From: Halisarca cf. caerulea
Taxonomy: Eukaryota > Porifera > Demospongiae > Chondrillida > Halisarcidae
NCBI GenBank assembly: GCA_963170055.1
Contig: CAUJGJ010000015.1
Span: 213,109-277,108, forward strand
DNA length: 64,000 bases
Direction: 5' to 3'
Part shown: positions 52,184-60,323 of the stretch, in pieces
How positions within the stretch are numbered: the stretch's first letter is position 1
Layout of the letters: each line of letters starts with the position of its first letter
Notes under the pieces: generated by a model
What the model saw: the letters and a program-made list of their open reading frames with translations, nothing else
Told to the model about the DNA's origin: nothing
Database searches by the model: none
Program-made: the position numbers and the translations under genes

Positions 52184-53872
52184 ATATCTTTTGTGTCGTG
52201 AGTGTTGGTGGTGTCTTGTTTCACAGCTTGTGACTACATGTCCCATCTTGAGGAACAGAAGAAGAAACAGTCGGTAAAACTCCAGTCATTAAGGAAAGAG
52301 GTCAAAGCATTGGAAATTATGAAGGAGTATGAACTCATCCTTTACATATTGTTTCTCTTCACTGTGTGCTTTAGTGTGTGCTTCAGTGTGTGCTTCAATA
52401 TGTGCTTCAGTTTGTGCTTCAGTTTGTGCTTCATTGTGTGCTTCAGTGTGTGCTTTAATGTGCATCAGTGTGTGCTTCAATGTGCTTCAGTGTGCACCTT
52501 AATGTTTGCTTCAGTATGTGCTTATGTGTGCTTCAGTGTGTGCTTCAATGTGTGCTTTAATGTGCTTCAGTGTGTGCTTCAATGTGCTTCAGTGTGTGCC
52601 TTAATGTTTGCTTCAGTGTGTACTTCAAGGTATGGGATCTATGTTGCTGTTATCTTCCTCTGGGTGTGTATGTTGTCTGTGTGCATGTCTGCTAACCTGT
52701 TCACTGACAATGGGCCCATGTCAACATTAAACCATTGTCCTTCACAGGAACTATGAGCAAATGGTTCGAGCCCAAAGCCAGCAAGTGGGGCATCAACCTG
52801 GGTCCTCATCCTCAACAATATCAAATGACCTTAAGATGAAACTGGTTAGTTGTTGAATACCACAATACGTACTGTCTATCTGGGGGGTACTGGTGGCTCA
52901 GTAGGCTAGCACCTGGAGTTAAGCAGAGGGTACCATCCCACCTGTGTGCCATGCATTTGGTACCTTTTTCCCTGCACCCCCTGACACCAGCCTGGGAATG
53001 GAAGAGAAGATGACCTACTGTAGCCACCGAACAAATTCTAATTCAATTTAATGTGATGTAATGTGATTTAATGTGTTATTGTGTGTGTGAGCGAGTGTGT
53101 GGGATACTGGGGGCCTTAATAGTAGCCTCAGGCTAATGGCTCACCCAGTTTAAGTAAGAGAGTATTATTATTGTTATTACCACTCCATATGTACTCTTCC
53201 TCCTCCTGCCCCATCAGTTTCATAGTTTGATGGAGTGCTTGTTCCAATCATTCGATTCTCAAGTTTCGGTTGACAACTTTGACAGGCTCTCAAGCTGTGT
53301 CATATCCTGGTTGGAAGATTCATGTTCTCCACAGGTGGGTGTGGTTCTTCTTAGGTGGATGTGGCTCTCCTCAGTTGGATGTGGCAAGGTGTATAGTCCA
53401 TGGTCTCGTACAGTGTGTATTGTAGTCGGCATCACAAACCTTTTTCTCCATTTATTTGAAGTAATTCCAGGACATACGGATCTTGGTACATGAGACTAGG
53501 TGTATGTTTCATTGTTTTGTACATGGGACTAGGTGTATGTTTCATTGTTTTGTACATGGGACTAGGTGTATGTTTCATTGTTTTGTACAGGCTGTGTTAT
53601 CAGTGGCTTTACTGACCTCTTATTACACAGAAATTTCAAGCGTTGGTATCCAGCCAGATGAAGTCCTTGGGACTGCTATCCCCTCCATTCCCTCATCCTT
53701 CTCATCATTATCATCATCATCATTGAATGAATCTGTTGTTGTTCTGTACATGAACACATTATGTATATTTTCTGTCTATACAGTAGTGCTCTGTCCACAT
53801 TATCTACAGCTGTGTTCTATACAGCTTCTGTACAGCTGTACTCTGAGTGTGTTCTATCTGCATCTGATGTAA
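50518..53872 (+). CDS. MLX: MLX, bHLH-leucine zipper protein
   Basis: Exons: 50,518-50,559 (MDDRRQSWSGSDHE); 51,855-52,038; 52,227-52,326; 52,748-52,844; 53,218-53,334; 53,591-53,872. Phases agree at every join, giving about 273 residues. Exon 2 carries the basic region HTINEQRRRDIIKQSY with the His-Glu-Arg residues that read CACGTG, then the loop (IVPTCKPNPG). Exon 3 completes helix 2 and the zipper (CDYMSHLEEQKKKQ, LRKEVKALEIMK). Exon 4 begins NYEQMVRAQ, and exon 5 has LMECLFQSFDSQVS and LSSCVISWLEDSCSPQ, which match the conserved C-terminal dimerisation/localisation domain of MLX. MLX pairs with MondoA/ChREBP and MAD-type partners in glucose-responsive transcription. The last exon, with a Ser-rich stretch, is the least certain part. 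Introns 1, 2 and 3 are packed with simple repeats. Confidence 0.9.
50890..51115 (+). repeat. 23-bp minisatellite, MLX intron 1
   Basis: About ten units of GATGATCTGATGTGTTGTGT with ACA. Single-base variants are ACGTG/ATGTG and ATGGTC/ATGATC. Confidence 0.93.
51243..51750 (+). repeat. 31-37 bp minisatellite, MLX intron 1
   Basis: About 15 units of GGACTGCTCCTTGTATGGTA with TGTACAGTGCTG and an optional TATG. It ends about 100 bp before exon 2. It produces long shadow ORFs on both strands. Confidence 0.93.
52119..52182 (+). repeat. (TG)n microsatellite, MLX intron 2
   Basis: About 32 TG dinucleotides between MLX exons 2 and 3. Confidence 0.97.
52360..52632 (+). repeat. Decamer TGTGCTTCAG repeat, MLX intron 3
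   Basis: Irregular tandem array of 10-bp TGTGCTTCAG/TGTGCTTTAA units. Confidence 0.9.
53487..53592 (+). repeat. 33-bp repeat ending at MLX exon 6 acceptor
   Basis: Three units of GACTAGGTGTATGTTTCATT with GTTTTGTACATGG. In the last unit the end reads TTTTGTACAG and serves as the 3' splice site of exon 6; earlier units read TTTTGTACATGG and lack the AG in that position. Confidence 0.85.
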
Positions 53873-53924
53873 TAAGTAAGTCTTCCTCTGGTGCCAGCCT
53901 TTTGTAGACAACTTCTGCGGATGA

Positions 53925-54230
53925 GCTGATTGTGATGTGGAGAAGACAAGCGGAGTAAATGAACCGTGTTCCACATCTCTCACATGTTTATCGAAGTTCC
54001 GTCTGTGGAGGATGGAGTGAGCTTGGAACTAAAGGGTTAAACACACAGACGTCAAAGAATGCTCTTTACTTTTTACCCAAAAACATTCTGCAATGATGTC
54101 AAGTCTGGTACTGTACTCCCTGTTGGCCGTCTTCAGCATGAGTGCTTCATTGTCCAATTGTTGAAGAGGCGGTTCTATGCCCACTCCTGTACAGACTTCA
54201 TCCATCAAATTTGTCGTGAGGTCTCGACAA
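53925..54230 (-). mobile_element. Second, decayed copy of the 36.2-kb retroelement family
   Basis: On the minus strand the segment reads CRDLTTNLMDEVCTGVGIEP, then PLQQLDNEAL, STRLDIIAECFW, a frameshift, RAFFDVCVFNP, a stop and frameshift, and VRDVEHGSFTPLVFSTS. These align in order with SDITSNLLTEICHNVATEP, RLQPI, ARLDIRATGFW, AFFDVRIFHP and VRDIERGVFTPLVFTSS of the element at 36,203-37,303. It is a relic with at least two frameshifts and lies between MLX and the first CD225-like gene. Confidence 0.85.
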
Positions 54231-54280
54231 CTAGGGTATAGAGTGTTTACGATTAGATGTATTGTTGACCGCAGAGTTAA

Positions 54281-54290
54281 GTCACGTGAC
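54281..54290. promoter_or_regulatory. GTCACGTGAC palindrome upstream of CD225-like gene 1
   Basis: Perfect 10-bp palindrome 51 bp before the start codon at 54,342, in the expected core promoter, followed by ATCCGG (ETS-type). It equals the CLEAR/USF consensus. Binding is inferred. Confidence 0.65.
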
Positions 54291-54341
54291 TCATCCGGTC
54301 ACAAGTCGTTTTGTCTTCACTTGTCGCCTTGTCCTGAGAAG

Positions 54342-57204
54342 ATGGACTACGATAGCAATGTCAAACAGACTGATCCCTTGCTCGGCACCACTAATAGCCG
54401 TAAGTCGCCCTAAAAGTTTACCCGAAACTCCATTATGAATATTAAGTGACAGGAATAATCCTTGACTTGTTCTTTCCGGCTTTCTATGCTTTGATTGAGC
54501 TGTGTTCTTCGTGAAGAGGCCACTTTTGAGTGCTATAAGACTTATCCGTTTGTGTGTCAGACGTTTGCAGTTTTTTTAATAATGGTGCTGCTGTTCTCTT
54601 GTCAATTCTGTTTGTTGAACTGTCCCTTTCCCTTTATTCCTCTGCGTTCCTTTCTTGTTCGTCCATTTTCCTTCCGTCCTGGCAAGTCCAGGGTTCCAGT
54701 CCGTTGTTCACAATTCCACTCTCTGACGTCGTTTTGGGCCTGGATATCCCTGTCTGTGTATCTTTGGTTCATTCATTTCTGGTTGGTTGTCTCTCCAGGG
54801 CCGCCCCCGTTCAACGCCGAGTATGGTGCACCCCCGCAGTACACCCCAGATTACCAACGACAGGGTTATATCCAGCAGCCAGGCCACTATGGTGGTGCTG
54901 GTTCCACATCTACAGTGAGTGGTTTTAGGTAGACAAGGTTTGTACAAACATAGATACTCTTGGTTAGAGTATCTATGGTACAAATAAGAGCATGTGTTAG
55001 TGATTTATTAGTCTCACTAGCCAGACCCTATCTTCGCTAACCAGTCCAAAGCAGTTAACATGGCAGAGGCATTCAGCGAAGATAGGGTCTGGCTAGTGAG
55101 ACTAGTGGTTTATATTGTATTTGTGAGGAATTCGCTGAGTTGGCTGTTTCACACAGCACTGTTCCTTTGTTTTGTGGACATGTGCATGTGCATGTTGTGT
55201 GTGCTACACTGTGTACGTATGTTGTGTGTGCTACACTGTGTACGTATGTTGTGTGTGCTACACTGTGTACGTATGTTGTGTGTGCTACACTGTGTACGTA
55301 TGTTGTGTGTGCTACACTGTGTACGTATGTTGTGTGTGCTACACTGTGTACGTATTGTATACTATTAATTTTAAGAGTGTATAAAAACCATTTAAAATGG
55401 TAAAAGGATGTAGGATTGACACAGGACAGTACAAAAAGGCCTTATCAAAAAACAATACTCCAAAAACACTTGGAACAAGGGTGAGTTGCAAAACCGGTAC
55501 AGGGCTAGATGGGCAAAGGGCAAGACAGGCATAGGGCTAGACGAGCATAGGGCTACACATACATGAGGCTAGACAGGCATAGGGCTAGACAGAGTTTAAT
55601 TGGACTGAGTGTACACTGTGCAAATTCCTACATCCCGCAGCATATTATGTATAATGTGCTGCACATGAGGGATGTAGGAATTTGCACAGTGTACACTCAG
55701 TCCAATTAAACTCTGTCTAGCCCTATGCCCGTCTAGCCTCATGTATGTGTAGCCCTATGCTCGTCTAGCCCTATGCCTGTCTTGCCCTATGCCTGTCTTG
55801 CCCTTTGCCCATCTAGCCCTGTACCTGTTTTGCAACTTACCCTTGTTCCAAGTGTTTTTGGAGGATCCTTTTTTGATAAGGCCTTTTTGCACTGTCCTGT
55901 GTCAATCCTACATCCTTTTACCATTTTTAAATGGTTTTTATACACTCTTGTTTGTGCGATTTTTCCTTTAAAGAACAGTTGTTCGAATAGAGTCTGCATA
56001 GATGCTCAAACCCCCGTGGTTAAAGGTTTCCACTGCAGTTGAGTTGAGAAGGAACATAATCAAGTCTTGTAAGATAAGAAGCTAAAATTTTGCAGCTACC
56101 TGACTAAAATCAATGTACCCACGTAGAAACAAAGGCTCGAACAAAAGAGAGCTGAAGTCAATCACGACGATCGTCGAACCAGACAAGGCTTTGCCTTGCA
56201 TACATACATGTACGCCTAGTCTCACGTAGCCATTCCGGTAATCCCAAAATGGCTGATCCGGCGAATGTATGGGATTTGCCTATTAATTTTTTTCTCGCTT
56301 TAGAAGTGTAGATGTGGCTTTAAAACCTACAAAAGGCACTTCGTGCTAACAATCGGAGCTCACTGGCGAAAGATGAGACCTCTGGACCCTTCGTGGCAAC
56401 CTGTAGCTCAGTTCGAAAAAACAATGAAAAGAAGAAGAATCTTAAAATGCTATGGTGTTGCGGACCCATACCTCGGCGAGTGTACTTCGCATTTCTTTAA
56501 AGAGATAGCTTTACGAAGCTTTTAAACTACTTTTCCTTGTAGCTGGTTTGTCAAAATGCACCAAAATCTACTTTTGAAAACTATGGAGTCACCATAGTGT
56601 TAGTTTTTTTTGGCAAAAACAAATTTTTGCTAATGTATGGCGGCCATGTTTTCTGTGTCAATCCTACATATGGAGTACTACGGTACTCCATAATATGTTA
56701 GCATAGTGTGTACTAGTACATGAACTCCCCAGTCTGTCATAATATTCTATTAACTATGTACCTGTGTTTGTCCACACAGAATGTCGTTGTGGTAACTCAA
56801 CCCGTCAGGCCAGTGGTTCCTATATCCAGAGTTAGTTACGCTCCAGACTACCTGGGACTCTCTGTCTTCATGATTATCTGTTGCACTCTCATGGGAACCT
56901 GGCTGGCTCTCATCTGTGTCATCCCGGCACTTATTTTCTCCATCCTTGTGAGTTACTCCCTCTCTCCCTCCCTCCCTCATGTCCCTTTCAGGAGGGAAGT
57001 TAGTTGATCCTTCTCTTTCCCTGTGTACAGGCTCATGATCACAATCGAACTGGAAGAACTGATGAAGCCTCCCGACTTGGTAGGCTTGCACTTGGTCTCA
57101 ACATTGGAGGGCTTGTCAGTGGGATCTTCGTGTGTGTGGGCGTTGGAATCTTCATTGCTGTCAACTTTACTGTCCTGGAAGAAGAAAGCACTTACAACTA
57201 CTAA
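54342..57204 (+). CDS. CD225/dispanin-like membrane protein 1
   Basis: Exons 54,342-54,399, 54,799-54,914, 56,780-56,947 and 57,031-57,204 join in phase to give 171 residues. The N-terminus has an acidic/dileucine-type segment (TDPLLG) and a Pro/Tyr/Gln-rich tail (PPPFNAEYGAPPQYTPDYQ) like the cytosolic part of proline-rich transmembrane proteins. The domain follows: DYLGLSVFMIICCTLMGTWL and a hydrophobic run to IFSI (first membrane segment), a loop HDHNRTGRTDEASRLGRLAL, then a second membrane segment (GLVSGIFVCVGVGIFIAV). The order DYLxLSxF-xx-CC, a loop with EASR, then a second helix is the CD225 pattern (dispanins, IFITM-related, PRRT, SYNDIG). Such proteins act in membrane fusion and trafficking. 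The cysteine pair could be palmitoylated. The exact role is unknown. Confidence 0.85.
55009..55104. repeat. Perfect 30-bp inverted repeat, 36-bp loop
   Basis: TAGTCTCACTAGCCAGACCC plus 10 further bases at 55,009-55,038 are repeated as the exact reverse complement at 55,075-55,104. Lies in intron 2 of CD225-like gene 1. Confidence 0.93.
55185..55352 (+). repeat. 27-bp minisatellite, six copies
   Basis: Units of TGTTGTGTGTGCTACACTGT with GTACGTA in intron 2 of CD225-like gene 1. The 27-bp (nine-codon) period keeps a CVCYTVYVC-type ORF open. Confidence 0.95.
55373..55949. mobile_element. Foldback element, near-perfect 577-bp palindrome
   Basis: Arms of about 270 bp run inward from AAGAGTGTATAAAAACCATT. 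They contain GGATGTAGGATTGACACAGG, CTTGGAACAAGGGT, internal short repeats (GGCATAGGGCTAGAC) and ATGTAGGAATTTGCACAG, and meet at a short loop near 55,650. The arms differ mainly by copy number of the internal repeats and a few substitutions. No coding capacity is seen, so it is probably a non-autonomous foldback/MITE-type element. It lies in intron 2 of CD225-like gene 1. Flanking target duplications are not obvious. From 55,950 to 56,779 I see only non-coding intron sequence. Confidence 0.85.
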
Positions 57205-57998
57205 TCTGGAGTGACCCGTCCTCGTGTATGTAGGACATTTAAGAGCTTTTTGTGTGCAATGTAACTTTATTTTTTGAGCATTACCTCCTTATTGTTGTAT
57301 TTCTCGTGGTTACTCATTTGATGATACCCAAACAAGTATCAGGGCACCTTCTCTGATGGGGGGGGGGGGGGGGTATTACAGACCCCGGACAACAAAAGAG
57401 AAGATGGCAAACAGCATCAATGACTCGTACTCCAGAACAAAAGTGGGAGCTTAAATTGAAGTAACGTTTCAAGTACAATTTTAACATGCACAATTTACAT
57501 TAAGTGCAATCAATGTACAATTTGTCAAGTGTAGTATGCAGGCAAAGAAACGCAGGTTATGTTGGATGCACATGCTTGCAATAATGAGATTCCAGAGGCT
57601 TCAAACAAAATATGTTACAGGATGCTGGCAGTCTCGTGTACTTTACAGGATGCTGGTGGACTCATCATGTATGTAGTCTCATTGTTGCTCATTCAGCGGA
57701 GTTGAGACGATGTCAGGTTGGTCTATCTAACTAGACTTGATGAATACATCGGGGCATAGATGATAGGCTAGGTCGCTTACCACGGTACGACGCCCTAGGT
57801 ACCTATGACGCTACATGCGTTCGCGAGCGTTATAGCCTAGAATCTATGATCGGGGCATCAAAATGACGCCCTGATGCGCTGATGAGGTTCCCTCTGGCTA
57901 GATAGACCAACATCGGGTGACCGGTCACACGCTGTGAGATCATAGATTATCGATGGTGAGATTCACTTTTGGCGAGTGATTTAGTTTGTTGGCAAATT
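57205..57998. other. Spacer between the two CD225-like genes
   Basis: 3' UTR of the first gene, then a run of about 17 G (57,358-57,374), non-coding sequence and a short terminal-inverted-repeat element. The promoter of the second gene must lie at the end of this stretch. Confidence 0.5.
57717..57911. mobile_element. MITE-like element with 19-bp terminal inverted repeats
   Basis: Begins GTTGGTCTATCTAACTAGA and ends TCTGGCTAGATAGACCAAC. The ends are inverted copies with two mismatches. The interior (about 157 bp) has no ORF. No target-site duplication is clear. Confidence 0.6.
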
Positions 57999-60043
57999 AT
58001 GAGCCAAAATCTCTTCTCGGATCAAAGTAAGCTTTCGTCGGACGTTTTGAGGTCGAAGAGTGTTGTGTAGGACCTATACCAACAATACTATTGTAATAGG
58101 TCAGCAGTCCCACTCCGTGATGTGGTGGGCATGGCGGGTTAGGGCTCTAGCCCCTTAAGCCGTTGGCTAGTTGTATCTATGACATTGACCGTGTGTGTCT
58201 TGCACAGCAGATGCTTGTGTATCTACTGGGCGTAGGTGTTCGTTGGTACAGGTTGTTGAATGAATGGTACCACCATAGATACCACCAGGTGTGACCATAG
58301 ATACTCTTTGGTGTGACGTTCTGTTTGCCGTTTGTTGCAGGTGGAAGGTCCTACGGGACCACTTACAGTCACACTCAAGGATATCCATCTCCTACTTATC
58401 CCAAGCATGACTATGTACAAGGGGTAAGTGGTGTGACCTGATTGTCACGTGACAGTCATGTGACTTTCGTATGGCTATGATGTAATCATTGAAATGCTAT
58501 TCAACAGACAGTCTAGATACAAGACTTATTATAGTCAATGCATGCGTATCAGGCCACTCTGATCATAGATTGTATTAACAAAAGGTTTTTTGGTTGTGCA
58601 TAGTCGAGGTAAACTCCGTTGACCATACTATAAAAAGCACCATCACGGTGGGAAATACTCACAGTAAGAAGAGAGGGATTCAGCGCGTAAAGACGTGACT
58701 ACTCTAAAATTCTGTTCTTTTTAGGAGTTAAGAACAGAATTTTAGAGTCTTTATGCGCAGTATTTGCCACCGTGATGGTGTTTTTATAGTATGGTCAACG
58801 GAGTTTACCTTGATTATGCACAACTAACAAACCTTTAAATTTGTTGATACTTGAGATCTGCTAACAAACCAGGGCTTGGCGTTAGTCTAGGCGTTCAGTG
58901 AAGATTCTGTTTAATACCATCTAGCGGTTTCAGAGTTTCCTTGACCAATCCCGTGATGGGAGGTTTCCAAGGAACATCCGTTACTGCTCTGCCCAGTGCT
59001 ACTGGTGAAGGGTGGAATTCCCAGAAAAGGCCTTATAGCACATTGGTAAAACAGCGATGTTTCGTCTTAGACCATCCTGGTTAGTACATGTTTATCTATA
59101 AATTACGTATATTATCTATGTTCTGATTACCCTCAACATTGGTACTCTACAACACAGAACAGTATTGTAGTGTGTAGTCTATATTTTGCAAAGTGTATTT
59201 GTACGTTCTAACATTGGATTCTTACTTCAGCTAACACATGAAAGCTTAACCACATGTGTGCATGAGTCAACAATGATTCCTCGTGCATGTACCTGTTCTT
59301 GTAGTTCTCTATTACATGTATTTCACACATCCAGTTATTTCACACATCCGGTTATTTCACGTATCCAAACACAAGTGGGTGCCATTGAGCATGGATCAGT
59401 GAGGGTCTACTCAACTTACAAATTTAGTTTTGTTCTATATCTTTCACATATTATGTTGCTGTTCCCTACTCCATGCAGTACCCTCCATCTACTCACCCAC
59501 AGCAGAAAGAAGTGAGTATACGTTAAGTCCAGTGTCCTGTGTGTGTGTGTGTGTGTGCATGTGCATTGCAGTCCACTGTACTGTGGACGTGTGTGTTTAC
59601 TATCATTGCTGGGTTTTTTCTGTAGCCCTCATCTGCCGTAACCCCTCCTCCAACAATAGACGAGGACAAGGATTTTCCTCCAGATTACATGTGTTTGTCA
59701 GTCATGCTAACTGTTATGGCATTGATTTGCACAGCTACCCTCGGTTGGGTCTTCACTATACCAGCTGTTGTCTTCTCAATAATGGTAAGTTCACTGGTAA
59801 CCATGAAGTACTCCTCAACTTGTCACTCCCCCAACCACACCCACATGCACTTCACCCCTGCAGTCAATGATGTATCGAGGCGGAGGAGACCTTGATGCAG
59901 CTCGGACCAACAGCAAATATGCCTTGCTCTGCAACGCTGCTTGCATGATTGCTTTCATCATCTTAGTTGCTGCTGGAACGTTTGCTGGAGTTATTACTTA
60001 CCTTGTCCTGGCAGGTAGACAATCACACACTTCTGCAACATAG
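57999..60043 (+). CDS. CD225/dispanin-like membrane protein 2
   Basis: Exons 57,999-58,026 (MSQNLFSDQ, before GTAAGC), 58,341-58,423, 59,479-59,511, 59,626-59,784 and 59,864-60,043 join in phase to give about 160 residues. A Tyr/Pro/Ser-rich N-terminus (GTTYSHTQGYPSPTYPKHDY, YPPSTHPQQKE) leads to PPDYMCLSVMLTVMALICTA and a hydrophobic stretch through FSIM, a loop YRGGGDLDAARTNSKYALL, and a second hydrophobic helix (MIAFIILVAAGTFAGVITYL). Layout and exon borders match the upstream gene: the intron splits the domain at the same place, after FSIL or FSIM. The pair is therefore a tandem duplication with strong divergence. The GDxxxAxxxS spacing in the loop fits CD225 better than in gene 1. Stop at 60,041-60,043. 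Confidence 0.82.
58444..58464. promoter_or_regulatory. Paired palindromes GTCACGTGAC and GTCATGTGAC
   Basis: Two perfect 10-bp E-box/M-box palindromes separated by one base, 20 bp inside intron 2 of CD225-like gene 2. A regulatory role is inferred. Confidence 0.5.
58580..58838. mobile_element. Foldback element in intron 2 of CD225-like gene 2
   Basis: Inverted arms of about 75 bp: GTTGTGCATAGTCGAGGTAA, then ACTCCGTTGACCATACTATA and CACCATCACGGTG on the left, with the reverse complement on the right ending GCACAAC. An inner arm (TCTAAAATTCTGTTCTT with AAGAACAGAATTTTAGA) forms the tip. No ORF. Probably a MITE-type element. Confidence 0.8.
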
Positions 60044-60145
60044 CATCTTCATCTGTACTTTATTATTCTGATTAGCTGAAGAATCATTTTTGATTTTAAT
60101 TATTGTTTTTTTTTGTGTACATTCTAATAATACTTTAACCAGCAC

Positions 60146-60290
60146 TGAGAACTTCAGCCAGCAGTGGGGTGCACACATTAACTCAAAACTTCAGCCAGCA
60201 GTGTGGTGCACACATTAACTCAAAACTTCAGCCAGCAGTGTGGTGCACACATTAACACAGTACTTCAACCAGCAGCGTGGTGCACATATA
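60146..60290 (+). repeat. 37-bp tandem repeat between convergent genes
   Basis: Three to four units of AACTTCAGCCAGCAGTGTGG with TGCACACATTAACTCAA, placed between the stop codons of CD225-like gene 2 (60,043) and the WD-repeat gene (60,324). Confidence 0.9.
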
Positions 60291-60323
60291 ATATAAAGCA
60301 TTTAAAAAGTGTTTGTCCAGCAA

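Noticed and set aside
52052..52246. HTHTHT-type ORFs at microsatellites (also 47,085-47,408 and 62,817-63,352)
   Set aside because: Translation of (CA)n or (GT)n tracts.
54059..54413. Plus-strand ORFs before CD225-like gene 1
   Set aside because: The first is the antisense of the retroelement relic. The second overlaps the promoter and first exon in another frame.
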